Below, in pieces: positions 12,201 to 21,189 of a stretch of 64,000 nucleotides of DNA (position 1 is its first letter; every line of letters starts with the position of its first letter). The stretch lies in NCBI GenBank assembly GCA_946811185.2, contig OX328096.1:50606252-50670251 (forward strand), written 5' to 3'. Position numbers and translations under genes: made by a program. Below the pieces are notes generated by a model. The model was not told where the DNA came from. It did no database searches and saw nothing but the letters and a program-made list of their open reading frames with translations. The DNA is from Hippopus hippopus (lineage: Eukaryota; Mollusca; Bivalvia; Cardiida; Cardiidae).

Positions 12201-15200
12201 AGTGTAGGACTGGTGACCTGGAGGCCCCAGGTTGAGCCTCACTGGATCCACTGGGTTTTTTGAGGAAGTGCTCTTGGGTGAGACACTTCAGAACCCCAAC
12301 CATTCATTCAATCAATCAAATGTCCTTGAATAGGGCCTAAAAAAAAAAAAATACCTGTGTTTAGGGTTTCCTGACCCTACCTAGAAAATGCTGCCGACCC
12401 TAAACTTTTTACCCTATGATTGAAAAAAAGTTTTTTTCGGGTGTGATTTCAGTACATGGTCCATGTAAAAAAATTCTGAAAAAAAAAAAAAGAAATCCCT
12501 ACCTACCCTACGAACAGCATCTGGGACCAAAACCCGAAACACAGATATTTTTTTGTTAGGCCTAGGTAGAAAAATTGTGGAAAAAAGAGAAAATGCTAGT
12601 TACCAACAATTTCTCCTTTTTCCAAAACATTTCAAAAGGCTTCGGTCCTAGGGTTGTTAGGATTATGTGGTAAAGGGTTAAACAAAATTCCATAAATTTA
12701 CCTTTCAGTCTTCCCCTTCACTTGCCTCATCCAGTCCCTCATCTTCAGCTTCCACTGCTGGTTCAGTGAAGCCAACATTTCCTTCAGCAGCCGCGATCAC
12801 ATCATCAGCATCAGCGTCACCATCTAGTGCAACAATTACTGGAGCTCCAGTTATAAAGAAACCAGAATCTAGTTCAGGTTTGACTTCTAAACTGATGCAT
12901 CCTGATGAGGATATATCTCTGGTAAGTATTGTAGAACACTATCATTGTTTTAAAGACAATCTTAGAGAGTATTCTGTCCAGGTAAGGATAAATTTATATG
13001 ACAGTCTTCTGTGACTAGTTTGAAAACTACAGTAAAACTTCGATAATTCGAAGTCCCAAGGGGACAAGCAAAATATTCGAATTATCGCGGTTTTCGAATT
13101 ATCCAAAATGTCCTTTAAAAAAAATGAATTCCGTTCAAGATCGGCTAATAAAGTTAACATCTACTACCCCCCCCCCCCCCCCCCCCCAAGCAATAAATCC
13201 CAGTTTTCGTTCCCTTTTTTCATAATATTCAAAGAATATCATATCAAAAGTGTTATTTTCTCTAAATGCAGCAAATCTGACCAGATTGAGTTCTTGGAAA
13301 TAAGTCACATTAAAATTCCTTTCATCCTGTGAGGTTTTGGAAATGTCGGTACTCTAGTTTTTCTTTCAAATTCGTAAAATTTGCCCTGTTGTATTCGCCC
13401 CCATTAACTATCACCCCACGGGAAAGAAAGCGCATTATTATTTTTTGACCTAAGAAAACAGCAGAAGGTAGGATATAATATGGTATCAAAACTATTTAGG
13501 CCTACACGTGTATGGATTTAAGTTCCTCAGATACTGATGTTTCAATGAAATATCTTTGAATATCGCGATTTGATAAGTGTTGAAAATGATCAAAGAATGA
13601 AGGCGGGAAAACGCAATGCTAAAAATAGATAGACACGAAAAATGATAAAAATGAAACATCTTCCGATCACAAACGCTTCAAACTGTCTTTTTAGTGTCAA
13701 AATTGACTTATAACAAGTGATGTGCGCACAATGAAGTCGGGGATAAAATCAGTTGTCTAATCAGGAATGAAATACTCGAGTGATTTTATAGAATGAAATA
13801 TCAAACAGCATAATTGAAGGAAGGGGTGGTAGAAGCAAACATGTCAAACTTAACATAATTAACCTCATATTATCAAATCAAGGTCAACTCCTTTTAAAAA
13901 TCGTATTGTAGTATGAATCTCCGGTAGTAATTGTCATAGATTGTAAAACTTACACTACACCATAGACGGGCTGACACCGAAAATTCCTTTGCTGGGAAAG
14001 GTGCGAAAACAATCAATTGAGAGGTTAGAAAATAATGTGTTTGAATTAACAATCAATTTAAAGAGGCAAATTGATGACAGGGACCAGCACATGTGTTCGA
14101 ATTTTCAGATTATCGAGACTCAAAATTACCGATCTATTTTTGGTGCCATATAGTGGAGTTTTTGCCGGGACTATGGAAATTCCTCGAAAAATATGGGGTC
14201 GTCGAATGTTCGAGATTGGAAATATCGAGATTTTACTGTATGTGTTGTATTAAAGCATTGTTTCCAATTATTGAATGAAACAGTAGATAAGTTAACTTTA
14301 GTAAAAGAGATTGTTCTACTTTGTGCATTAACTTTAACAATATATTATATGTTTACTAGATTTGTGTACAGAAAGGATCATGTATTTTTAGGTTTTACAT
14401 TCTTTTCAGGTGTTTAAAGGTATTTTTTGAGTTATTATACAAAATGAAAAATAGGAGTTTCTTAATGAGATTTACAACTAAATAATTACATTACATATTT
14501 GATAAAGTTGTAGTCTTTCAAATATGAAATCTAGCTGTTAGTCGCTTTTAAATTCAGTGACAACAACATCCATAAAAGTAGTTACTTTTGTTTTATGTAA
14601 ATAAAGAGATAAAACAGTGGCATGTTCACTTAACATACTGCAACAGTGTGACTTGCTCAGAAATGGTTGTATCAAAATGTTAGAGTGGACTCGTCACCAT
14701 TTTAAACAAATACGCAGATGAATGCTTCAAAATACTCAAGCATTCTCACAAAATATGGATAACAGATATTGACCAGACTTTTGATTAATTCCATAAATTC
14801 ATATGGAAAGTTTGATGGCAAAAGGAAACACTGCTAGTCTCAAGATTGCTTATTGTAGTAATTTCTCCAGTTGTTCTCCCACAATGATTTAAAAGTGGTT
14901 TGCTAAAGAGGGACAGAAGTTGTTGACAGGAAGTAATGTTTTAAGCTATTAACTGAACGTTTTGTTCAGTATGTAACTGACAAATTACAGGATGGTATTG
15001 AGAAATATAGGAAAGGTAAGTGTTTATTCAGTTGAAGATATCTACATTATGATGCATTTGTTAACACCATATGGTCTAACTTATATTCCAGGAAGAAAAG
15101 AGGGCAACTTTACCTAAGTATGCACAGTATGTAGCTAAAGCATTTATGAATTCTCAGCCAGGGCCTCCAAATTCTATGGGAATGAGTAAGTGTAGATTTT

Positions 15201-18200
15201 TAGCTCACCTGAGCACAACGTGCTCAAGGGGAGCTTTTAGGATCACCCGGTGTCCGTCGTGCGTCGTCAACAATTCTTTAAACATCAACTACTCCTAAAC
15301 CGCTGGGCCAATTTGGACCAAACTTGCCTGGAATGTTCCTTGGGAGGTCCTCTTTAAAAATTGTTCACAATTTGATTCCATCAAAAACTCTGGTTGCCAT
15401 GGCAACCAAATGGAATTTTCTAAGAAATTCTTTAAAAATCATCTCCTCTGAAACCACTAGTCAGATTTTGAAATAATTTCACAGAGATGTTCCTCGGGTG
15501 ACCCTTTTCAAAAATGTTCGCGAAATTTTGATCCGTCAAGAAACATGGCTCTGGTGAATGGGGGCTACTTGCACTATACAGAAATGAAGAAATTCTTAAA
15601 AATTATTCTTCTCTGAAACAGCTGGTCGGATTTTAAAAATAATTTCACAGAGATGTTCCTTGGGTGACCCTTCTCAAAAATTGTTCGCAAAATTTTGATC
15701 CGTCAAGAAACATGGCTCTGGTGAATGGGGGCTACTTGCACTACACAGAAATGAAGAAATTCTTAAAAATTCTTCTTCTCTGAAACAGCTGGTCAGATTT
15801 TAAAATAATTTCACAGACATGTTCTTTGGGTGACCCTTCTCAAAAATTGTTCGCGAAATTTTGATCCGTCAAGAAACATGGCTCTGGTGAATGGGGGCTA
15901 CTTGCACTACACAGAAATGAAGAAATTCTTAAAAATTCTTCTTCTCTGAAACAGCTGGTCAGATTTTGAAATAAATAGACAGAGATATTCCTTGGGTGAC
16001 CCTTTTCAAAACTTGTTCGCAAAATTTTGATCCGTCAAGAAACATGGCTCTGGTGAATGGGGGCTACTTGCACTACACAGAAATGAAGAAATTCTTAAAA
16101 ATTCTTCTTCTCTGAAACAGCTGGTCAGATTTTGAAATTATTTCACAGAGATGTTCCTTGGGTGACCCTTTTCAATAACTGTTTGCGAAATTTTGATCCG
16201 TCAAGAAACATGGCTCTGGTGAATGGGGGCTACTTGCACTATACAGAAATGAAGAAATTCTTAAAAATTCTTCTTCTCTGAAACGGCTGGTCAGATTTTG
16301 AAATAATTTCACAGAGATGTTCCTTGGGTGACCCTTTTCAATAACTGTTTGCAAAATTTTGATATGTCAAGAAACATGGCTCTGGTGACTGGGGGCTACT
16401 TGCACTATACAGAAATGAAGAAATTCTTAAAAATTCTTCTTCTCTGAAACAGCTGGTCATATTTTGAAATAATTTCACAGAAATGTTTCTTGGGTGACCC
16501 TTTTTGCAAGTTGTTTGAGAAATTTTGATCCATCAAGAAACATGGCTCTGATGGCCGTGGGCTATTTACACTATACGGACATGAAGAAATTTTTAAAAAT
16601 TCTTCTTGTCTGAAACCGCTGGTCAGATTTTGAAATAATTTCACAGCAATGTTCCTTGGGTGACTCTTTTCAAAAATTGTTCACAAAATTGTGATCTGTC
16701 AAGAAACATGGCTCTGATGGTGGGGGCTATTTGCACTACAGGGACATGAAGAGGAATTTCTTAATTCTTCTTCTCTGGAAGGGCTGGTCAGATTTTGAAA
16801 TAATTTCACAGAAATGTTCCTAGGGTGACCCTTTTCAAAAATTGTTTGGGAAATTTTTATCCGTCGAAAAACAACAGCCAATTGTTGGCACCTGCATGTG
16901 GTGCTCTTGTTCGACTTACGTTTTAGTCACTATCGAGCATGTGCTCTCCTTCAAGAAATTGTACTTGGGTGATCTATCCAAAAATTTATTTGCAGAATTC
17001 TGATTCATCAAATTCATTGCTGTGGTGATGATAGTAGGGGTGGTGACAGATTTTGAAATGACTTTTACAGGTGACCTTTTCAGAATCGCTTGGCAAAATA
17101 ATGATTTTGTTTCCAAAGTTTCAATACCTCAAAAAAAAAATTGGCTATGGTCCTCTCAAAAATTCAGGTGAGCGATCCAGGGCCATCTTGGCCCTCTTGT
17201 TTTTAGCTCCACTGGCCGAAGGCCAGCGGGCTTATGTCATGGCCCGTTGTCCGTTGTGCGTCCGTCTGTCCGTCCGTGCGTTGACTTTTATTTTAAACAT
17301 CTTCTTCTCTGAAACTACCCAGCCAATTTTGATGAAACTTCACAGAAATGATCGTGCCATGGTCCTCTTCAGAATTTCTTGAAAGAATTTAATTCCTTCA
17401 AAAATTCTGGTTGCCATGGCAACAAAACTTCAAAATATTGGAAATCTTTGAAAATCTTCTTATTTGAAACCATAAGGCCTAGGGCTACCAAATTTGGCAT
17501 GTAGCTTTATCTAGTAGACCTCTATCAAGTTTCTTCAAATTATAGCCCTGGGGTCAAATTTGACCCTGCCCCGGGGGTTACAAGTTTTACCTAGGCTTAT
17601 ATAGAGAAAACTTTAGAAATCTTCCTGTACCTAGCCATAAGGCCTAGGGTTACCAAATTTTGCATGTGGCTTTATCTAGTGGGCCTCTACCAAGAGTGCC
17701 CAACTTATAGCCCCAGGGGTCAAATTTGACCCCACCCCAGGGGGGGGGGGTCACAAGTTTTACATAGGTTTATGTAGAGAAAAATTTAGAAATCTCCCTG
17801 CACCTACCCATAAGGCCTAGTGCTACCAAATTTTGCATGTGGCTTTATCTAGTGGGCCTCAACCAAGAGTGCCCAACTTATAGTCCTGGTGTTTAAATTG
17901 GCCCCACCCCAGGGGTCACAATTTTTATATGGGCTTATATAGACAAAACTTTAGAAATCTCCCTGTACTCAGTCATAAGGCCTAGGGTTACCAAACTTTG
18001 CATGTGGCTTTATCTTGTGGGCCTCTACCAAGAGTACCCAAATTATAGCCCTAGGGTCGAATTTGACCCCACTCCAGGGGTCAGAAGTTTTACATGGGCT
18101 TATGTAGTGAAATCTTTAGAAATTTTCTTGTTACTTACCATAAGAACTTGGGCTACCAATTTTAGTCCTGTCTCAGGGGTCTTATGTTCAAAACCAATTG

Positions 18201-20170
18201 GCCAAGTGTTGTAATGTTTGGCATGTAGGGATTTTACATATTAGCCAGTGGAGCGATACAGGGCCATCATGGCCCTCTTGTTTGTTTTACACTTGAGTGA
18301 AATGAACCTTTTCTTTTTTAATCTGTATACTTGAATTAGCCTGTCTGCCTGTCCTAATGTCAGTTGCAAGCACATTGCCATATTTGCATCACATAATCCC
18401 TCTTAAGTTTTGCTTCATTGAGTTGGAACTTTGTATAACTGATAACCTAAAATGAAAGATGTGAGAAGTTTAATTTCCAGATATCTCTATTGAATGTAGA
18501 AAGATCTCCCCTTAGGGTGTCAGTCACCTTGCAACAGATTTAGATAGGGGACTTTATACATCTTTATAGACAGCACAGCACTGCACATGAGGTCTTATCA
18601 TAAGCTTTATTTACACAGTCTGGTATTTTGTGAGAAATCATTACCCAAAATAGCCTTGAATTCTTTTAACTGAAAAACTTTCCATTTCATGTCTTTGGTG
18701 TTATGAGGGTACTTAAAACTTGTATATATAGCTTTGGTGTATTACTTCGCTATGTACAGATTGGATAAGGATGGTACACAGATTAGATTTGGTAAGATTC
18801 TGGAATGTCATTTCATGATATAATAATCACAAGTTGTACCTCTAAACTCAAAGCTTTAAATAGCTATATTAGACTCTACAGTTGGTAAGGATGTTAACAC
18901 TACTTAAATATCAAATTTTTGCCATTTAAAGAGAAATAAGAAGAAAACAGATTTCTTTGTAGTACACAGTAACCGTTTACCAAATAATGCCAATTTTAGC
19001 AACCCTAGAGACTTTTACATTAGAAAACAGTGGGAAAGGACAAAATGCTGTTTACCACCATTTTCCTTTTTTGTCTTTCAATGTTTTCTACCAATCCAAA
19101 CACAAATTTCAAGTTTTGAGTCACATTTATTTTACTGTCTGCATATGTTACCAATTTTGACAGATCTAAAAATTTGTCATCTGGTTAAGAGTTAAACGAT
19201 AGCTAAAGATAAATAGTGCTTCTTTTTCAAACATTGTAGGAATGCCCAACTCTGCACCCATGCGACCTCCAATGGGACCCCAAGGTAAGCTTATCATAAA
19301 AGTTAGCCCATTTACCAAAGAATCCCATCTTTAGCAACCAATAATTTAAAGGCGTTTGAAAACCTTGTGGAAAAAGGAGAAATCTTTTACAAGACAATCC
19401 TGAGTTTAATGACTGAGGTGTAAGGATTTTGAAAACATAGTTGGAAAAGGAGAAAATGCTGGTAACCAGCATTTTCTCCATTTCCGCCAGTGTTTTGTAC
19501 CAATGCAAAGACAAATTCGTCTTTTGAGCTAGATTTCATTTGTCGTCTGCAAATGCTTTTAATTTTTTGGAGTCTAGAATTTTGTCTTTTGCTTGGGAGC
19601 TCACCAGCATTTTCTCCTTTTCCCTGAGTATCATCTACTTTTTTCACAGTCAAGTTCCATCATTTCAGCCTCATTTATTTGTCTGTAAATTCTTTCAGTT
19701 TTGACATATCTGATATTTTTTTATCTGCTTTAAAGTTAAACATGAAGTTGGCTTCTAGTGTTTAACAATTACATGCGTTTCATCACATTCGACTTTCTTT
19801 TCTTTTGTGTCATCTTTTTTGTTGCTGTTGTTGTTGCTGTTGATGTACGATAATCATGGCTCACAAAATGTGTGTCTAACTAACCATCTGTAAAATTACT
19901 AGGCTAAAATTTCATTGCCCTTGTTTGCTCAATAGAGTAATAACTTCTTCAGATTTCATCAAATATGTAACCCTAGTATCTTTGTAGACTTGAAAGCTGT
20001 GCTGATTAGATGCATACTTTATTACCTTAGTATCTTTGTAGACTTGAAAGCTGTGCTGATAACATGCATAATTTATTTCAGGAATGATGGGGATGCCAAA
20101 CCAGGGCATGTTTGGAATGGGATACCAGGGTAACAGTTTTAGACCTCCGATGCCTAGTGGACGATTTTAG
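55..20170 (+). CDS. ZNF207: ZNF207/BuGZ homologue, C-terminal part, 7 exons, 5' partial
   Basis: Joined exons 55-252, 5389-5422, 6434-6578, 12709-12921, 15092-15185, 19240-19284 and 20082-20170 (818 nt) give one open frame of about 271 residues ending in TAG; every junction is AG/GT and all phases agree. Seen: a Gly-Met-Pro-rich stretch, then KPLFPSA, a Ser/Ala/Thr-rich linker, then SKLMHPDEDISL followed by EEKRATLPKY, and a Met/Pro/Gly-rich tail ending PSGRF. The HPDEDISLEE block is the GLEBS motif of vertebrate ZNF207 (BuGZ), which binds BUB3, stabilises it and helps load it on kinetochores; the family also binds microtubules through N-terminal zinc fingers and forms condensates through its low-complexity middle. 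The fingers must lie upstream of base 1. The protein is expected in the nucleus and on the spindle. Introns reach 6.1 kb because of transposons. Identity is secure from the GLEBS block plus the overall composition; expression is not testable here. Confidence 0.9.
253..656. other. ZNF207 intron, left part
   Basis: No gene is seen. Bases 354-437 hold a stretch rich in ACTGGT/GGTCGATT that reappears inverted at 4783-4874. Confidence 0.5.
730..1500 (+). repeat. minisatellite, about 156-bp unit, about 5 copies
   Basis: The phrase GGAGCATATCTCCAA recurs near 739, 895, 1050, 1206 and 1364. Units differ by a few substitutions. Confidence 0.8.
1515..2210 (+). repeat. minisatellite, about 162-bp unit, about 5 copies
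   Basis: The phrase GGAGCATAACTTTGTCATC recurs near 1523, 1687, 1849 and 2006, with a diverged unit near 2166. The start of the unit resembles the first array, so the two arrays are probably related. Confidence 0.8.
2313..2930. other. ZNF207 intron, no feature seen
   Basis: AT-rich intronic sequence without recognised genes or repeats. Confidence 0.5.
4217..4315. repeat. short inverted repeat (MITE-like)
   Basis: AGTAATCAAGGGAAATAAC near 4231 is inverted as CCCTTGATTAT near 4291. It lies inside the larger element at 2931-4640. Confidence 0.4.
4405..4597 (+). mobile_element. TTAA-palindrome MITE, degenerate copy
   Basis: It has AACGTTGTGGGAAAAGGAG, GAAAGCCTTCTCTTTCAGGG and the right end GTAAAGGGTTAA of the family; the central palindrome has decayed. 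Confidence 0.6.
4783..4874 (-). repeat. inverted partner of 354-437
   Basis: CGGTAAAACTGCCG at 4861-4874 and the GGTCAATACTGG-type repeats upstream are the reverse complement of 354-437. The pair brackets about 4.4 kb of intron. Confidence 0.5.
5389..5422 (+). CDS. ZNF207: ZNF207 exon b (34 nt)
   Basis: Acceptor GATTTCAG, donor GTAAGT. It encodes GPMGPMGPMPG and continues the Gly-Pro-Met repeat. The phases (2-base start, 2-base end) fit both neighbours. Confidence 0.85.
5495..5772 (+). mobile_element. tRNA-derived SINE-like repeat
   Basis: A degenerate tRNA-like head (CGTAGCCGAGGTGGTAAGG as A box) is followed by a body with GGCAGCCAGTGGCTTGATAAG and a tail ATAACTGAAGTAATGTGGAA. The same body and tail recur at 32225-32530 and 58192-58480. 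Confidence 0.5.
5773..6433. other. ZNF207 intron, no feature seen
   Basis: No recognised gene or repeat. A pyrimidine-rich tract precedes the acceptor TTTTTGTGCAG of the next exon. Confidence 0.5.
6434..6578 (+). CDS. ZNF207: ZNF207 exon c
   Basis: Acceptor TTTGTGCAG, donor GTAAGT. It encodes Pro/Gly/Met-rich sequence ending QKPLFPSAVA; KPLFPSA also occurs in vertebrate ZNF207. It ends in phase 0. Confidence 0.88.
7000..8175 (+). repeat. left arm of foldback element
   Basis: Near-identical inverted match to 8768-9907. The high similarity implies recent formation or gene conversion between arms. Confidence 0.75.
8629..8705 (-). mobile_element. tRNA-like SINE head in foldback spacer
   Basis: Read on the minus strand it has TGGCTCAGTGGTTATGGTA (A box) and GGTTCGAATCC (B box). 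The acceptor stem does not pair, so it is a tRNA-derived repeat rather than a working tRNA. Confidence 0.5.
8768..9907 (-). repeat. right arm of foldback element
   Basis: Reverse complement of the left arm. Small differences include the length of an A/T run near 8866. Confidence 0.75.
10095..11433 (+). mobile_element. mariner-type DNA transposon, full length
   Basis: 1339 bp flanked by TA (10093-10094 and 11434-11435). The terminal inverted repeats of about 33 bp share TGTTCGATATGTAATGTGTA, with small differences in the outer bases. It carries one transposase frame with a single nonsense codon. Size, TIRs, TA target and the DD34D triad fit the mariner family. Confidence 0.93.
10269..11360 (+). 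pseudogene. mariner transposase, broken by one TGA
   Basis: From ATG at 10269 to TAA at 11360 is one frame of 363 codons with a single internal TGA at 10698-10700; both halves are in the same frame. The N-terminal about 100 residues hold helix-turn-helix DNA-binding sequence (SYETVRSWRKKF). The catalytic part shows D at about 170 (TGDKTWVHYF, where E usually follows the D), D at about 265 (LHDNAPSH) and D at about 300 (PDLAPCDFFLFPK); the last two are 34 residues apart, the DD34D signature. All three acidic residues remain. The TGA sits before the catalytic core, so the reading as it stands yields no active enzyme. It could be one recent mutation (CGA to TGA is a common change) or readthrough; the copy otherwise looks intact. 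The ATG at 10719 is a downstream Met, not a true start. Confidence 0.9.
11714..11931. mobile_element. palindromic MITE, about 218 bp
   Basis: The left end TATTGGAATGGGTAAGCATG is matched inverted at the right end (CATGCTTACCCATTCCAATA). The internal block GAAGATGTGAACTACA also appears inverted, giving arms of about 80 bp round a short centre plus one extra arm segment. It has no coding capacity. Confidence 0.75.
12078..12160 (+). mobile_element. TTAA-palindrome MITE, left fragment
   Basis: TTTAACCTTTACCAAATGG starts a decayed copy whose right part is probably 12550-12681, split by later insertions. Confidence 0.4.
12170..12310 (+). mobile_element. tRNA-derived SINE
   Basis: A box CTGTGGCTCAGTGGTAAAG and a B-box-like CAGGTTGAGCC are followed by GAGACACTTCAGAACCC and a tail CATTCAATCAATCAA. 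It is the same family as the minus-strand copy at 33018-33244. Confidence 0.6.
12550..12681 (+). mobile_element. TTAA-palindrome MITE, right fragment
   Basis: AATTGTGGAAAAAAGAG, ATGCTAGTTACCAACA and TGTGGTAAAGGGTTAA match the family; it ends 28 bp before the next exon acceptor. Confidence 0.6.
12709..12921 (+). CDS. ZNF207: ZNF207 exon d (first half of GLEBS motif)
   Basis: Acceptor CCTTTCAG, donor GTAAGT; 71 whole codons. It is a Ser/Ala/Thr-rich linker with KPTFPSAAAI, then PVIKKPE, then SKLMHPDEDISL at the end. The last block is the first half of the BUB3-binding motif. Confidence 0.92.
13030..14238. mobile_element. pogo/Tigger-like non-autonomous element
   Basis: TA duplications at 13028-13029 and 14239-14240. 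The ends CAGTAAAACTTCGATAATTC and the inverse of ATATCGAGATTTTACTG form imperfect TIRs of the CAGT..CTCGAT type seen in pogo/Tigger relatives. Subterminal repeats of ATTCGAATTATC occur inside. No transposase is seen in 1.2 kb. Confidence 0.6.
13167..13187 (+). repeat. poly-C tract
   Basis: About 20 C in a row inside the pogo-like element. Confidence 0.85.
14250..15090. other. ZNF207 intron, no feature seen
   Basis: AT-rich sequence without recognised genes or repeats. Confidence 0.5.
15092..15185 (+). CDS. ZNF207: ZNF207 exon e (second half of GLEBS motif)
   Basis: Acceptor TATATTCCAG, donor GTAAGT. It starts EEKRATLPKY, which completes the BUB3-binding motif with its two adjacent Glu residues, then continues AQYVAKAFMNSQPGPP. 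A Helentron-like element starts 15 bases after the exon ends. Confidence 0.92.
15201..17203 (+). mobile_element. Helentron-like non-autonomous element with 165-bp minisatellite
   Basis: The left end TAGCTCACCTGAGC is inverted near the right end as TTCAGGTGAGCGAT; the hairpin GGGCCATCTTGGCCC and CTCTTGTTTT close it. The core holds about eight tandem units of roughly 165 bp. Its start lies only 15 bp past a ZNF207 splice donor. Confidence 0.65.
15460..16880 (+). repeat. minisatellite, about 165-bp unit, about 8 copies
   Basis: AAGAAACATGGCTCTGGTGA or a close variant recurs near 15538, 15708, 15872, 16038, 16203, 16369, 16537 and 16699. Similarity falls towards the right. Minus-strand open frames here are translations of the array. 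Confidence 0.85.
17204..18283 (+). mobile_element. Helentron-like non-autonomous element, second type
   Basis: TAGCTCCACTGGCCGAAGGCC begins directly after the previous element's CTCTTGTTTT; the right end AGCCAGTGGAGCGAT, hairpin GGGCCATCATGGCCC and CTCTTGTTTG close it. The core has about four units of roughly 170 bp with GGCCTAGGG(C/T)TACCAAA. It is the same type as 2931-4640. Confidence 0.65.
18284..18965. other. ZNF207 intron, no feature seen
   Basis: No recognised gene or repeat. Confidence 0.5.
18968..19196 (-). mobile_element. TTAA-palindrome MITE copy
   Basis: CGTTTACCAAATAATGCC starts it and TCTGGTTAAGAGTTAA ends it. Diverged central palindrome; intronic in ZNF207. Confidence 0.7.
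19240..19284 (+). CDS. ZNF207: ZNF207 exon f (45 nt)
   Basis: Acceptor ACATTGTAG, donor GTAAGC. It encodes MPNSAPMRPPMGPQ, a short Met/Pro-rich segment. Phase 1 at both ends, as in the next exon. Confidence 0.85.
19305..19737 (-). mobile_element. TTAA-palindrome MITE with a second copy nested in it
   Basis: The outer copy begins CCATTTACCAAAGAATCCC, runs to GGAAAAAGGAGAAATC, and resumes at about 19605 (CAGCATTTTCTCCTTTTCCC) to end at TTTAAAGTTAAA. The inner copy spans about 19386-19604 and has its own near-perfect palindrome at ATGCTGGTAACCAGCAT. Confidence 0.7.
20082..20170 (+). CDS. ZNF207: ZNF207 last coding exon
   Basis: Acceptor TTTATTTCAG. It encodes a Gly/Met-rich tail (MMGMPNQGMFGMGYQG) ending FRPPMPSGRF and TAG at 20168-20170. 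Vertebrate ZNF207 also ends in an RPP-rich, Gly/Arg/aromatic tail. Confidence 0.9.
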
Positions 20171-20320
20171 TGGACAGCTGAGGTGCACTATTTGAGAAGA
20201 CAATTGAAGTGGTAGAAGATCAGATTCACAGGGACTTGAAATAATGCAGTTAAGTGAAAAAGTTTTACTGGCACTCCTAGACCAGGGAATGTGTCACGAA
20301 AATAAAAGTTGTTATGTAAC
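20171..20320 (+). other. ZNF207: ZNF207 3' UTR and poly(A) signal
   Basis: AATAAA at 20301-20306, 131 bases after the stop, is the nearest poly(A) signal. A T-rich tract (TTTCTTGTCTTTTTCAG) follows. Longer 3' ends cannot be excluded. Confidence 0.55.
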
Positions 20321-20814
20321 TTTCTTGTCTTTTTCAGCGTTTGAAAAATGCAAATTAAAAATTATGTGAAGAAATTCATATGAATGCAGGTAAGAGTTCG
20401 AGAGGGTAGTTTATCAACTGTTTACAGCTATCCGGTAAGTGATAAAACAAACAGTTGTCACAGGGGCTGTTCAGGTTTTGAAGGTTACGTTAACTCATTC
20501 CCTCTCAAAACAATTTTGCAGCAGACAACTTTCAAAACATTCTTGAAAAATTGGGCTGATTCGACATGATTTTGGGTTTGATATATGATTATGTCAAACG
20601 CATTTTCTTTGTTGGCCAGTATGTTTTCAAAGACAGTCTGCTGCAAGATGGAAAAGTCTGTAGTAGGACAATGAGTAACAGATGAATCATATGCTGCTAA
20701 GACTAATGTTTTAAGTAAAAAGGTCATGAAAAAAAGCTCTTCTACTCTTTTTATTCATGTGTTGACTTTGTCACCATGGCGACTGTTGTTGTTAGCATTT
20801 GGATTTTTTTGGGG

Positions 20815-20832
20815 GGAGGGGGGGGGGGGGGA
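20815..20832 (+). repeat. poly-G tract
   Basis: A nearly pure run of G interrupted by one A. Confidence 0.85.
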
Positions 20833-20967
20833 GAAAAATTCACACCTTCCTGCAAGGGCATAATGATCTGAGAATTATGTGATTTGCTGGTTAAATGTCT
20901 TAAATGTGGTCTTAGCTGATGCCAGCATTTTCAAGTAAGTGTGTAGAATTTTTACATGTCATCAAAT

Positions 20968-21182
20968 GTTTACCTTCAACCGAAATACCCTTTGTTTTTA
21001 TGACCCTACTAAAGTAGGCTTTAAAGGTCAATCTAGGAAAAGAAAAAAATGCAGGTTAGCATTTTTTCCCTTTTCCACAATGTTTTCTGTTTTTACAAAC
21101 CCAAATTCTATAATTAGAGCTACTTTGAATGGTTATCTGCAGACGCTTTCAACATGAACTAGGTAATTTTGTCATCTGTATG
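20968..21182 (-). mobile_element. TTAA-palindrome MITE, diverged copy
   Basis: AATGCAGGTTAGCATTTTTT centre, TTTTCCACAATGTTTTCTG, and GGTAATTTTGTCATCTG near the end match the family. Confidence 0.6.
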
Positions 21183-21189
21183 GACGCTT

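Noticed and set aside
15460..16880. Regularly spaced repeats as a CRISPR array
   Set aside because: Units are about 165 bp, contiguous, without spacers, in a eukaryotic intron.
15840..16881. Several minus-strand open frames of about 60 codons with near-identical peptides
   Set aside because: They follow the 165-bp minisatellite inside a Helentron-like element.
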